Part shown: one piece after another, positions 43,507 to 52,539 of the stretch
How the letters are laid out: every line of letters starts with the position of its first letter
Numbering within the stretch: position 1 is the first letter of the stretch
NCBI GenBank assembly: GCA_029262065.1
Contig: JAJDAC010000042.1
Location: forward strand, 56,039 to 120,038
From: Candidatus Krumholzibacteriota bacterium
GTDB lineage: Bacteria; Krumholzibacteriota; Krumholzibacteriia; JAJRXK01
Direction: 5' to 3'
DNA length: 64,000 bases
Position numbers and translations under genes: made by a program
Notes under the pieces: generated by a model
Seen by the model: the letters and a program-made list of their open reading frames with translations, nothing else
The model's database searches: none
Told to the model about the DNA's origin: nothing

Positions 43507-43706
43507 ACTTCGACCCCGGCCTGTGCGGCGAATGCCGCAGCGCTCGCATCGTCCCCAATCGCCGTGGCTCCACGTTTCTACGTTGTGCCAAGGCGGCCGA
43601 TGACCCCAGACTACGACGATACCCAGTGTTGCCGGTAAGGCAGTGCGTGGGCTATGAACCGAAAGATCCAACCACCACCGACCCGGCCTCGGAGCCAACA
43701 TCATGA
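43503..43706 (+). CDS. 67-residue four-cysteine (zinc-ribbon-like) protein
   Basis: A very small protein with four cysteines: LCGECRSAR (pair), TFLRCAKA and RQCVGYEP. The aromatic and proline pattern RRYPVLPVRQCVGYE looks conserved in form. It probably binds zinc. The GTG overlaps the upstream TGA (GTGA), and its own stop overlaps the MscS ATG (ATGA). Not a named family; function unknown. Confidence 0.72.
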   Translation: MNFDPGLCGECRSARIVPNRRGSTFLRCAKAADDPRLRRYPVLPVRQCVGYEPKDPTTTDPASEPTS

Positions 43707-44959
43707 ACCCGAACGTCAGCTTGATCGATTGGTTCACCCACCAGGGGCTGGGCATGGACAACGCCCGCATCGGCGCCGCGGCGATCATGTTCCTGGGGGT
43801 CGTCGTAGTGGCGGTGCTGGCCAACTTCATCGCCAAGGCCATCGTGCTGCGCGTGGTGGAGCGTGCGGTTCGCCGCAGTAAAGCGCAATGGGACGACACG
43901 TTCCTGACCAACAAGTTCTTCGAACGCCTGTCCCACCTGGCCCCCGCCATCGTGCTACACAATCTGGGACCGCTGGCCCTGGCCAACTTTCCCGAGGCCA
44001 CGGATGCGGTGCGCACCATGGCCACGATCTACATGGCGGCCGTGGGCATCTCGGTCGTAAGCGGCGCACTCAACGCCGGGCTCGACATCTACGAGACGCT
44101 GAAGGTATCGAAAAAGGTACCCATCAAGAGCGTCGTGCAGGTACTCAAGATCATCCTGTATTTCGTGGGAACGATCTTCATTCTGTCGCAGCTGCTGGGC
44201 CAATCACCGCTGGTGTTCTTGAGCGGAATTGGCGCATTCACGGCGGTACTCCTGCTGATCTTCAAGGATGCCATTCTGGGGCTGGTCGCCGGCATCCAGC
44301 TGAGCGCCCAGGACATGGTGGCCAAGGGTGACTGGATCAGCATGCCCAAGTTTGGCGCCGACGGTGACGTCATCGACGTTTCGCTGACGACCGTCAAGGT
44401 GCAGAACTGGGACAAGACCATTTCCATGGTTCCCACCTACGCGCTCATTTCGGATTCGTTCCAGAACTGGCGCGGTATGACGGAGTCGGGCGGACGACGC
44501 ATCAAACGGTCGGTCAGCATCGACATGAACAGCGTGCGTTTCGTCGACGCCACGCTATTCGAACGGTTTGAGAAAGTCGAGTTCCTGCAGGACTACCTGA
44601 AGACCCGGAACAAAGAAATCGAAGCGTTCAACCGCGAGCACAAGGTCGACTCGTCACTGCCTATCAACGGCCGCCGCATGACGAACCTGGGAACGTTCCG
44701 GGCCTACCTCGAGGGGTATCTACGAAACCACGCGCAGATCCACGACAGCATGACGTTTCTGGTGCGTCAGCTTGCGCCCACGGAACATGGCGTTCCCATG
44801 CAGATCTACGTCTTCAGTCGCGACCAGGACTGGGCGAACTACGAGAGTATCCAGGCCGATATCTTCGACCACATACTCGCGGTGCTGCCGATGTTCGAGC
44901 TGAGGGTTTTCCAGAATCCCAGTGGCGCCGACCTGCGAGCCCTGGCCAACGCCGACTAG
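43703..44959 (+). CDS. MscS family mechanosensitive channel, YbdG-like
   Basis: An inner-membrane channel that opens under membrane tension and releases solutes during osmotic downshock. The 418 residues include five or so membrane helices, the pore-lining stretch SGIGAFTAVLLLIFKDAILGLVAG, the MscS beta domain (VAKGDWISMPKFGADGDVIDVSLTTVKVQNWD) and a C-terminal domain with INGRRMTNLGTFRAYLEGYLRNH and DSMTFLVRQLAP, which is characteristic of YbdG. It overlaps the preceding gene by ATGA and shares a CTAG stop palindrome with the convergent NlpC gene. Confidence 0.92.
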   Translation: MNPNVSLIDWFTHQGLGMDNARIGAAAIMFLGVVVVAVLANFIAKAIVLRVVERAVRRSKAQWDDTFLTNKFFERLSHLAPAIVLHNLGPLALANFPEATDAVRTMATIYMAAVGISVVSGALNAGLDIYETLKVSKKVPIKSVVQVLKIILYFVGTIFILSQLLGQSPLVFLSGIGAFTAVLLLIFKDAILGLVAGIQLSAQDMVAKGDWISMPKFGADGDVIDVSLTTVKVQNWDKTISMVPTYALISDSFQNWRGMTESGGRRIKRSVSIDMNSVRFVDATLFERFEKVEFLQDYLKTRNKEIEAFNREHKVDSSLPINGRRMTNLGTFRAYLEGYLRNHAQIHDSMTFLVRQLAPTEHGVPMQIYVFSRDQDWANYESIQADIFDHILAVLPMFELRVFQNPSGADLRALANAD

Positions 44960-45555
44960 CGCGCCAGGGGACTGGTGATACGGCGGGCACCCGCGTAGCG
45001 CTTGCGAAACCAGGGCGTCGTCAACGAATCGTAGCGCACCTCGCGCTTGCCGGTGCTGGCGTGGATGAAACGGCCTCGCCCCGCGTAGATGCCCACGTGA
45101 TTCACCTGACCGCGCGCGTTCTTGAAGAACACCAGATCGCCAGGACCTACATCTTTGGGCGCGACCGTGGCCGCCGCCGCAAACTGGGTAGCGCTGGTGC
45201 GGGGCACCGGTACGTGGTTTTCACGGAACACGTTGGCCACCAGCGCCGAGCAGTCGAGACCGCGGCGGTCGTTGCCGCCGTATCGGTAGGGAACGCCCAG
45301 GTAGGTCTTCGCGGTCGCCAGGATGGCGCGGCCGGAAACTGCCCCCGTCGGCGCCAACGTCGCCGGCGCCGAGGGGCGGCGCGGCGCCCTGGCGGGTGTC
45401 TTCTTGGCCGCCGATTTTCCCGAAGGCCGCGCCGGTTGCTCGGTGGTTGCTCTCGGCGCGGGATCGGTCCGTACGGTGTCCTTGGGAGGAGACGCACAGG
45501 CGACCACTCCGCAGGCCAGTAGAACGAGAGTCGGTGAGAAGCGAGGAAGTTTCAT
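44956..45555 (-). CDS. NlpC/P60 family lipoprotein (cell-wall endopeptidase)
   Basis: Cleaves peptide stems of peptidoglycan. The 199-residue lipoprotein has the lipobox LLACGVVAC, then a proline- and alanine-rich linker of about 60 residues. The NlpC/P60 domain has the catalytic cysteine in GLDCSALVANVF, the histidine in VNHVGIYAG and the third polar residue in RFIHAST. It is close in size to Spr/MepS-like lipoproteins. The ATG at 45555 is preferred; a TTG overlapping the upstream TGA is two codons earlier. It is convergent with the MscS gene, and the upstream secreted protein gene is directly adjacent. Confidence 0.9.
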   Translation of the reverse strand: MKLPRFSPTLVLLACGVVACASPPKDTVRTDPAPRATTEQPARPSGKSAAKKTPARAPRRPSAPATLAPTGAVSGRAILATAKTYLGVPYRYGGNDRRGLDCSALVANVFRENHVPVPRTSATQFAAAATVAPKDVGPGDLVFFKNARGQVNHVGIYAGRGRFIHASTGKREVRYDSLTTPWFRKRYAGARRITSPLAR

Positions 45556-45557
45556 GT

Positions 45558-46307
45558 TCAATCCGTGGATACAACGGGGGAAAACGCGCCCGCGGGCACC
45601 TCATCGAACACCGCGAGTTCCCAGTCTGCCCCCCGGCCATGACTACCAGGCAGCAAGATGCGTCCCACCTTCGTCCAATCGGCCCACGGCATCGTGAACT
45701 TCGGTTCAGCGTCGTCGGCTTTCTCGTAGTAGCTCCACTCACTCACCAGCCGGGTTTCTTTGTCCACCGCCACCTCGTAGCGATTCTGCGGTGTCATCCC
45801 AACCTCCTTGAAGGTCAGGTTCAACAGATCGGCCGCGCGACCATCGGCCGTCGTACCCTCGCCAACGTAGGTCAGCGTTACGCCCGAGTCCTTCAGTTTG
45901 TAGGGCATGTATACCCAGTAGCTGTCGTTGATCCACCACGCGTAACCGGTCTCCAGTCGTTCGGCCAACGCGTCACCCTCGAGTTCGACGCCGTCCACCC
46001 ACGCCCGTCCCGTCTTGTCGTGAACGTTCATGACAAGCACACCGTCTTCCGATTCGATCCGCGCGTCGCCGGTCCACTTGTCCCAGGTATGCAACCGGCT
46101 ACCGAAAAAACGCCATCGCACGACACGGGTCTCGTTCCAGGCCGCGTGTCCGCCCATGGCCGCCATGACCTCATCGGCGATGGCCACCGCCGCCGCATCC
46201 GAACCGGATACGTCGAAGTCCGGCGAGGCCGGGTTTCCTTGCGACCACACCATGGAAGCAGTGGCCAGCATTCCGATCAGAAACAGGCACCACACAAGTC
46301 GATTCAT
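45558..46307 (-). CDS. Exported protein, outer-membrane lipoprotein-sorting-like fold
   Basis: A 249-residue secreted protein (signal LFLIGMLATASMVWSQ). The mature part begins with a short helix (AIADEVMAAMGGHAAWNETR) and continues as strands (VVRWRFFGSRLHTWDKWTGD, YEVAVDKETRLVSEWSYY) resembling LolA/LolB-like or DUF6503-type half barrels that bind lipid. No catalytic motif is seen. Its stop abuts the NlpC gene, so the two are probably co-transcribed. The assignment to the fold is tentative. Confidence 0.65.
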   Translation of the reverse strand: MNRLVWCLFLIGMLATASMVWSQGNPASPDFDVSGSDAAAVAIADEVMAAMGGHAAWNETRVVRWRFFGSRLHTWDKWTGDARIESEDGVLVMNVHDKTGRAWVDGVELEGDALAERLETGYAWWINDSYWVYMPYKLKDSGVTLTYVGEGTTADGRAADLLNLTFKEVGMTPQNRYEVAVDKETRLVSEWSYYEKADDAEPKFTMPWADWTKVGRILLPGSHGRGADWELAVFDEVPAGAFSPVVSTD

Positions 46308-46420
46308 GAAACCTCCGTACCGGGGGATGCGCCGGGGATCGGCGTCGGATTCCGCCGACCCCCCAGGCTACCCCGGCCAGGCGCGAAAGAAAAGCGAGGG
46401 CGTGCTTTTAGTACGCCAAT

Positions 46421-46442
46421 TGACATCCCTTAACTTGTGTCA
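46421..46442. promoter_or_regulatory. Inverted repeat upstream of the sdh operon
   Basis: TGACA (46421-46425) and TGTCA (46438-46442) form an inverted repeat 12 bases apart. The left arm completes a TTGACA -35 hexamer, but no -10 box is found at 16-18 bases. It lies about 100 bases before sdhC and could be an operator. Confidence 0.35.
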
Positions 46443-46543
46443 TCCCAGGGGAAACGATCGTGGGCGGTTCCGCAGTCGGCGCGGTATATTCCCCCTTGGC
46501 TTGCAAGAACATACCTGTTCGATCCCCCCGGGAGAGGTCCAGC

Positions 46544-47221
46544 ATGCGTCGCGTGTTTCGACTCTACGAGTCGACGATTGGCAAGAAAATCGTCATGGCA
46601 GTGACCGGTGTACTGCTGGTGGGCTTTGTCGTGGCCCACATGGCCGGCAACCTCAAGATGTACGCGGGTCAGGAGAAGATGGACCACTACGGCGAGTTCC
46701 TGCGGGAGTTCGCAGCGCCGGTCCTGGGTCACGGTGGCTTCCTATGGGTGGCCCGAGCCATTCTGTTGCTCGCCGTGGCGGCGCACATACGCAGCGCCAT
46801 TCTACTGACGCGCCAGAGCCAAGCCGCGCGTGACGTGGGCTACAAGGTCACGACGCGGCGGGAATCGAACTACGCCTCGCTCAGCATGCGCTGGGGTGGT
46901 GTCTTTCTGGCCGCTTTCATCGTGCTTCACATTCTCCACTTCACGACCGGGCACATCCATCCCACGTTCGAACACGGCGCGCCCTACGCCAACGTGGTAG
47001 CTGGCTTCACGGTGTGGTGGACCGCGGCTCTCTACATTCTGGCCATGATTCCGCTGGGTCTGCACCTCTACCACGGCACGTGGAGCATGCTGCAGACTCT
47101 GGGCGCAAACCATCCGCGCTACAACCACCTACGACGCAAGATCGCCCTGGCGGTAGCCCTGATCGTAGTGGTGGGCAACATTTCGTTTCCGGTCGCCGTG
47201 CTCACCGGCCTGATCAAGTAA
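46544..47221 (+). CDS. sdhC: Succinate dehydrogenase/fumarate reductase cytochrome b subunit
   Basis: The 225-residue membrane anchor of complex II, of the single-subunit di-heme type seen in Bacteroidota and Bacillus-like enzymes, with five hydrophobic helices. Histidines suited to heme binding lie in VGFVVAHMAGNL, VAAHIRSAI, FIVLHILHFTTGH and LGLHLYHGTW. The ATG at 46544 has GGGAGAGG upstream; an earlier frame to 46460 is not needed. It is followed by the flavoprotein and iron-sulfur genes, so the operon order is C-A-B. Confidence 0.92.
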   Translation: MRRVFRLYESTIGKKIVMAVTGVLLVGFVVAHMAGNLKMYAGQEKMDHYGEFLREFAAPVLGHGGFLWVARAILLLAVAAHIRSAILLTRQSQAARDVGYKVTTRRESNYASLSMRWGGVFLAAFIVLHILHFTTGHIHPTFEHGAPYANVVAGFTVWWTAALYILAMIPLGLHLYHGTWSMLQTLGANHPRYNHLRRKIALAVALIVVVGNISFPVAVLTGLIK

Positions 47222-47234
47222 AGGATAGCTGCCC

Positions 47235-49148
47235 ATGGAACTCCGTTCGAACGCACCCGACGGTCCCATCCAGGACAGCTGGGACAATCATCGCTTCAAC
47301 ATGAAGCTGGTCAATCCGTCCAACAAGCGGAAGTACGACGTGATCGTCGTCGGTTCGGGCCTGGCCGGAGCGTCGGCCGCGGCCACCATGGCCGAGCTGG
47401 GCTACAACGTGAAGTGCTTCACGTTTCATGATTCGCCCCGCCGCGCCCACAGTATTGCCGCCCAGGGCGGAATCAACGCAGCCAAGAACTACCAGAACGA
47501 TGGTGACAGTATCTACCGGCTGTTCTACGACACCGTGAAGGGCGGCGACTTCCGCTCTCGCGAGGCCAACGTGTATCGCCTGGCCCAGATCAGCGTGAAC
47601 ATCATCGACCAGTGCGCAGCCCAGGGCGTGCCATTCGCGCGTGAGTACGGCGGAATGTTGTCCAACCGCTCGTTCGGCGGCGCGCAGGTGTCGCGCACGT
47701 TCTACGCACGCGGCCAGACCGGGCAACAATTACTGTTGGGGGCCTACCAGGCGTTGTCGCGCCAAATCAGCCTGGGCAAGGTCGAAATGTTCACCAAGTG
47801 CGAAATGATGGACGTGGTGCTGGTAGACGGCCAGGCTCGCGGCATCGTCACGCGCGACCTCAACACGGGCGAGATCAGCTCGCACGCCGGGCACGCGGTG
47901 GTGCTGGCCACGGGCGGCTACAGCACCGCGTTCTACCTGTCGACCAACGCCATGAACTGCAACGTCATGGCCGCGTTTCGCGCGCACCGCAAGGGCGCCG
48001 CTTTTGCAAACCCCTGCTACACGCAGATCCACCCCACCTGCATTCCGGTCAGTGGCGATCATCAGTCCAAGCTCACGCTCATGAGCGAGTCGCTGCGCAA
48101 CGACGGTCGCGTTTGGGTGCCAAAGAAGGCCAACGATACGCGCGCCCCGGGCGACATTCCCGAGGGCGAACGCGACTACTACCTCGAGCGCAAGTACCCC
48201 AGTTTCGGCAACCTTGCCCCCCGCGACATCTCCTCTCGCGCGGCCAAGGAAGTATGCGACGAAGGACGCGGCGTGGGCCCGTCGGGCTTTGGCGTGTATC
48301 TGGATTTCGCCGACGCCATTGGCCGGGTAGGCGAGGACACCATTCGCGAGCGCTACGGCAACCTGTTCGATATGTACGAACGCATCACGGGCGAAAACCC
48401 GTACAAGCGCCCCATGCGCATCTACCCCGCGCCGCACTACACCATGGGTGGCCTGTGGGTCGACTACAACCTCATGAGCACCATCGACGGCCTGCACGTG
48501 ATCGGCGAAGCCAACTTCTCCGACCACGGCGCCAATCGCCTGGGGGCCAGCGCCCTCATGCAGGGACTGGCCGACGGCTACTTCGTGCTCCCCTACACCA
48601 TCGGCAACTACCTGGCGTCGGCCAAGCTCGACCCGGTGGGCAACGACCACACCGCGTTCGCCGAAGCCGAGGCCCAGGTCGCCGCTCGCATGCAGCGTCT
48701 GCTGGACATCAACGGCACCCGCAGCGTCGACTCCTTCCACAAGGAACTGGGTCGCCTCATGTGGGAGAAGTGCGGCATGGCCCGCACCGAGGCTGGGCTG
48801 AAGGAAGCGCTGGTCGAGATCCCGAAGATCCGCGAGCGGTTCTGGAAAGACGTCCGCGTGCTGGGTTCCGGCGAATCCCTGAACCAGTCGTTGGAGAAAG
48901 CGGCCCGGGTAGCCGACTTCATGGAATTCGCCGAGCTCATGTGCCACGACGCGCTCGATCGCGACGAATCCTGCGGTGCCCATTTCCGCACCGAGCATCA
49001 GACCGACGACGGCGAAGCCAAACGAAACGACGAAAAGTACTCCTACGTGGCCGCCTGGGAATACCAGGGCGAGGGCAACGCGCCCAAGCTGCACAAGGAA
49101 CAACTCGATTTCGAGTACGTGAAGCTGGCCCAGCGCAGCTACAAGTAG
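47235..49148 (+). CDS. sdhA: Succinate dehydrogenase/fumarate reductase flavoprotein subunit
   Basis: Oxidises succinate to fumarate (or the reverse) on covalently bound FAD. In this 637-residue protein [19 protein letters not shown] is the FAD-binding motif and [17 protein letters not shown] carries the FAD-linking histidine region. The active-site segments [29 protein letters not shown] and [21 protein letters not shown] are conserved. It lacks the E. coli-type N-terminus and is close to the Bacteroidota/Bacillus form. GGATAGC precedes the ATG. Confidence 0.95.
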   Translation: MELRSNAPDGPIQDSWDNHRFNMKLVNPSNKRKYDVIVVGSGLAGASAAATMAELGYNVKCFTFHDSPRRAHSIAAQGGINAAKNYQNDGDSIYRLFYDTVKGGDFRSREANVYRLAQISVNIIDQCAAQGVPFAREYGGMLSNRSFGGAQVSRTFYARGQTGQQLLLGAYQALSRQISLGKVEMFTKCEMMDVVLVDGQARGIVTRDLNTGEISSHAGHAVVLATGGYSTAFYLSTNAMNCNVMAAFRAHRKGAAFANPCYTQIHPTCIPVSGDHQSKLTLMSESLRNDGRVWVPKKANDTRAPGDIPEGERDYYLERKYPSFGNLAPRDISSRAAKEVCDEGRGVGPSGFGVYLDFADAIGRVGEDTIRERYGNLFDMYERITGENPYKRPMRIYPAPHYTMGGLWVDYNLMSTIDGLHVIGEANFSDHGANRLGASALMQGLADGYFVLPYTIGNYLASAKLDPVGNDHTAFAEAEAQVAARMQRLLDINGTRSVDSFHKELGRLMWEKCGMARTEAGLKEALVEIPKIRERFWKDVRVLGSGESLNQSLEKAARVADFMEFAELMCHDALDRDESCGAHFRTEHQTDDGEAKRNDEKYSYVAAWEYQGEGNAPKLHKEQLDFEYVKLAQRSYK

Positions 49149-49158
49149 GGAGACACGA

Positions 49159-49929
49159 ATGAGTGAGACAATGAAGCTCGTACTGAACGTGTGGCGTCAG
49201 CCCGACGCCACGACCAAAGGCGATTTCGAGCGCTTCGAAATTCCGGACGTATCTCCCGATATGTCGTTCCTGGAAATGTTGGACGTCCTGAACGAACGCC
49301 TGACGCAAAAAGGCCAGGAGACGATCGCGTTCGACCACGACTGCCGCGAAGGTATCTGCGGAACGTGTGGCATCGTGATCAACGGCGTTCCGCACGGCCC
49401 ACAGAAACTCACCACGACCTGCCAACTGCACATGCGCAAGTTCAAGGACGGCGACGAACTTTGGCTGGAGCCATGGCGCTCCACGGCCTTCCCCGTCATC
49501 AAGGATCTGGTTGTCGACCGCTCGTCGTTCGACCGGATCATCCAGGCCGGCGGCTTCATTTCCGTGGGCGCCGGCTCGGCGCCCGACGCCAACGCAATTC
49601 CCATTGGCAAGGAAGTGGCCGAACAGGCCATGGACGCGGCGGCGTGCATCGGCTGCGGCGCCTGCGTGGCCGCCTGTCCCAATGCTTCGGCCATGTTGTT
49701 CACCGCGGCCAAGGTCGGTCACCTGGGTCTGTTGCCGCAGGGGCAACCCGAGCGATACGAGCGGGTCCAGAAGATGGTGGCCACCATGGACAACGAAAAC
49801 TTCGGCGCCTGTACGAACCACGCTGAATGCGAAGCCTCCTGCCCCAAGGGCATCAGCATCGACTTCATCGCCATGATGAACCGGGATCTTCTGAAGGGCG
49901 CCGTGCAGCACCCAATTGAACTCGACTAG
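49159..49929 (+). CDS. sdhB: Succinate dehydrogenase/fumarate reductase iron-sulfur subunit
   Basis: Carries electrons from FAD to the heme/quinone subunit. The 256 residues have an N-terminal 2Fe-2S ferredoxin domain ([16 protein letters not shown]) and a C-terminal domain with [13 protein letters not shown] and [16 protein letters not shown] for the 4Fe-4S and 3Fe-4S clusters. GGGAGA precedes the ATG, ten bases after sdhA. A weak terminator-like hairpin follows at 49942. Confidence 0.95.
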   Translation: MSETMKLVLNVWRQPDATTKGDFERFEIPDVSPDMSFLEMLDVLNERLTQKGQETIAFDHDCREGICGTCGIVINGVPHGPQKLTTTCQLHMRKFKDGDELWLEPWRSTAFPVIKDLVVDRSSFDRIIQAGGFISVGAGSAPDANAIPIGKEVAEQAMDAAACIGCGACVAACPNASAMLFTAAKVGHLGLLPQGQPERYERVQKMVATMDNENFGACTNHAECEASCPKGISIDFIAMMNRDLLKGAVQHPIELD

Positions 49930-49941
49930 GTCCAGATCCCG

Positions 49942-49967
49942 GAACCGCGGCCCGGCACGCCGCGTTC
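49942..49967 (+). terminator. Weak hairpin after sdhB
   Basis: GAACCGCGG pairs with CCGCGTTC (one bulged C) around a 9-base loop, 12 bases after the stop. There is no T-run, so it may be a weak or factor-assisted terminator. Confidence 0.3.
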
Positions 49968-50158
49968 AATACTGGTCAGAAACTTGTCAATTGGACACGG
50001 GCGCTGGGAACGTCGTACCCTGAAGGTCCGCCATCGCGCCCCGCCGAGCGAAACGTCGTTTACGGATGGCCATGGAAACCGTTATAAGTCCCACGTCGGT
50101 CCGGTGCTCCCCTGCACCAGACGATCTCGATCGAGTACCAGCCCCGCCCATAAGAGTC

Positions 50159-52075
50159 ATGCGTCAGCGGCTCAATGCGGCTCTATGCGTAGTAGTCCCA
50201 AGGCGGTTCCTCGCCCTGGACTTCCTTCGATCGTCTTCCCGGACGACCGTGCATGTGTCTGCCTGGCTCCTTCTCGTGTTCACCCTGATCGCGACCGCAC
50301 CTCCCACAGCGTCGGCCGAGTCCACCTACCGCGTTCGCAAGGGCGACACGCTGGGTGAGATCGCCCAACGCCACGATATATCGGTTCGAAACCTGCGAGC
50401 CTGGAACGGACTTCGCGGGAGCCGTATCTACGCCGGTCAACGATTGCGGGTGGCTGCACCCAAGCCGACACCGACCAAGCCGGCTTCCCCGACTCCGGCG
50501 GCAGCCTCGAGCACGACGCCCGCCACCTACACGGTGCAGGACAACGACACGCTGGTGAAGATAGCCCTGCGCTTCGACGTAGCGCCGGCGCTCCTGCGCA
50601 GCCTGAACGAACTGGGCCAACGACCGGTTACCCCGGGCCAGACCCTGCGATTGCGGGTCGATGGTCCAAAGCCCGCGTCGAAACCAGCCGTTGGCGAAAT
50701 GGCCCAGTCTGCATCGAATTCCATACCGAAATCCGCGCCGAAGCCCGCACCCGCGGCCACCCATACCGTGCGCAAGGGCGAGACCCTGTGGAACATCGCG
50801 CAGCAGCACAAGTGTTCGGTCAAGAAGCTGAAGCAAGCCAACGGTCGCAACAGCAATCGAATCTACGTGGGGCAGGTGCTCAAGCTCCCGGCTACCGCCA
50901 CATCGACGGCCGCCAGCTCGACGACCGCCACCTCGACCGCCAAGGCTGCGCCAAAACCCACGCCGCCCAAGGTTCACCTGGTACGAAGCGGCGACACGCT
51001 GGGCAAGATCGCGCAAGCCAACCGAACCACGGTGGCGGCCATTCGCAAACTGAACGGCGTGCGCGGATCCCGGATCTATCCGGGCCAGAAACTCACCGTA
51101 CAAGCCGGGGTCGCGCCGAATTGGTTGCGCCCGGAAGACATCGACTGGGAAACGCTGCGCATGGTACCCCAGGCCGCGAAGCCGGTGTTGGCCGAGAACG
51201 GCCCCTACTACTACCAGCGCCCGCAAGCCGGCGTGCAGCGCAATCGTGGCTACTTCGAAGGCACCAAGGTATCGCCGCGCCCCGCGTATGACCGAGCCAA
51301 GAAGCTCTGGCGCGAATTCGAGCGCAAGGTGGACGCCATGGGGCGCCTCAGCGACGACCTGGCGGGGTGGCACATCGTCATCGATCCTGGCCACGGCGGC
51401 CAGGACCCCGGTGCCATCGTGAAGACGCGCGACGGCAACGGAAAGACCCTGTACGTGGTGGAAGATGAGTACGTGTACGACATCGCCCTCCGCGTGTATA
51501 CGCTCCTCTCCATGCACGGTGCCGACGCCACGCTCACGTTGCTGAGCCCCAATCATCTGCTACGCGGCAACCAACCGGCCACCCGCACGTTCGTGAACGA
51601 GAAGAACGAGGTGTACAACCTCGTTTCAGTCAACAAGACGAATCGCTCCAGCAGTTGGCCTCGTGGTGGTCGCACCGGTTTGAACCGCCGCGTCGAGGTG
51701 GCGACCCAGGCTTTCGCAAAGGTCCCCGTGCAACGTCGTATTTTCCTGAGCTTGCACGCCGACAACGCTCCCAAATCGCCATCGGCGCCGCAGGTGTTGT
51801 ACTACTCGCGCCGCGGTACCGTTGATTCCCGGTCACGCCGGTTCGCGCAACAACTGCTGCCGCGCCTGGGCGAGGGCGCCCGCACCAAGGGTCAATCGCT
51901 GGGCGTACTGCGCAACAATCCCGCCCACGTGAAGGTTCTGGTGGAACTGCGCAACCTGGCCTTCACCGACAACGCATGGGCCCTGCGCTTCGAAGCCCTG
52001 CGTCAGCAAGATGCCGAACGGCTCGTGCAGGGTGTGCTGGACTACGTTCGGGGTACCGGCCTGGTCGCACGGTGA
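50159..52075 (+). CDS. LysM-domain N-acetylmuramoyl-L-alanine amidase (Amidase_3)
   Basis: Cuts the bond between muramic acid and the peptide stem in the periplasm. After a signal segment (VSAWLLLVFTLIATAPPTASA) come four LysM repeats, each with '(K/S/N)(G/D)(D/E)TL..IA' and a final 'YxGQ.L(R/K)' (about 50-115, 140-185, 215-260, 290-335). The zinc amidase then follows: HIVIDPGHGGQDPGA, VEDEYVYDIALR, FLSLHADNAP and VELRNLAFTDN give the zinc and catalytic residues. The start at 50159 is chosen because a TTATAA box near 50084 would put transcription downstream of an earlier ATG at 50066; GTG at 50249 is also possible. Confidence 0.9.
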   Translation: MRQRLNAALCVVVPRRFLALDFLRSSSRTTVHVSAWLLLVFTLIATAPPTASAESTYRVRKGDTLGEIAQRHDISVRNLRAWNGLRGSRIYAGQRLRVAAPKPTPTKPASPTPAAASSTTPATYTVQDNDTLVKIALRFDVAPALLRSLNELGQRPVTPGQTLRLRVDGPKPASKPAVGEMAQSASNSIPKSAPKPAPAATHTVRKGETLWNIAQQHKCSVKKLKQANGRNSNRIYVGQVLKLPATATSTAASSTTATSTAKAAPKPTPPKVHLVRSGDTLGKIAQANRTTVAAIRKLNGVRGSRIYPGQKLTVQAGVAPNWLRPEDIDWETLRMVPQAAKPVLAENGPYYYQRPQAGVQRNRGYFEGTKVSPRPAYDRAKKLWREFERKVDAMGRLSDDLAGWHIVIDPGHGGQDPGAIVKTRDGNGKTLYVVEDEYVYDIALRVYTLLSMHGADATLTLLSPNHLLRGNQPATRTFVNEKNEVYNLVSVNKTNRSSSWPRGGRTGLNRRVEVATQAFAKVPVQRRIFLSLHADNAPKSPSAPQVLYYSRRGTVDSRSRRFAQQLLPRLGEGARTKGQSLGVLRNNPAHVKVLVELRNLAFTDNAWALRFEALRQQDAERLVQGVLDYVRGTGLVAR

Positions 52076-52539
52076 TCCTCGCGGTACAGGCCGTGTTGGG
52101 GTTGGCGATGTTTCTGCTCCATCGCTTTCCCATGGATCCCCGCTTCGACGTACCTCAGGCCGCCCCGGTTTCTGGTGCGCTCCTGATCGCCGGCTTGGCG
52201 CTGGCGCTGACCGCCATGGTTACTCTGGGCAGATCGTTCCAAGCGCATCCGCGGCCGCGTGACGACGCGAGTCTGGTGACGCGAGGAATCTACCGCTGGC
52301 TGCGCCACCCCATGTACACCGCTCTCGTGTTCATCTGTCTGGGGTTGGCGATAGACGCCGCCAGCCTGTTCGCAGCCCTGGCGGCCGTGGCCAATGTGAC
52401 CTTCTACGTAGTCAAGTCCCGCTACGAAGAACGGTTGCTTCGCGAACGGTACCAGGGATACGCGGCGTACCAGCAACGCTCCTGGGGCGTAATCCCGTTT
52501 ACCGGGCGTCGCCCATCGCCGACCGCAGGATCGCGTTGA
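52072..52539 (+). CDS. Isoprenylcysteine carboxyl methyltransferase-like membrane protein
   Basis: A 155-residue protein with four hydrophobic segments. The signature of the ICMT/PEMT-like family is LVTRGIYRWLRHPMYTALVFI, followed by RYEERLLRERYQGYAAYQQR with the conserved ER..GxxYxxY. Family members methylate small or membrane-bound substrates using S-adenosylmethionine; bacterial substrates are mostly unknown. The GTG overlaps the amidase TGA (GTGA). Its end overlaps the convergent M14 gene by 41 bases, an unusually long overlap here. Confidence 0.87.
   Translation: MILAVQAVLGLAMFLLHRFPMDPRFDVPQAAPVSGALLIAGLALALTAMVTLGRSFQAHPRPRDDASLVTRGIYRWLRHPMYTALVFICLGLAIDAASLFAALAAVANVTFYVVKSRYEERLLRERYQGYAAYQQRSWGVIPFTGRRPSPTAGSR

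Noticed and set aside
47730..49103. 457-codon minus-strand frame opposite sdhA
   Set aside because: Shadow of a highly conserved gene.
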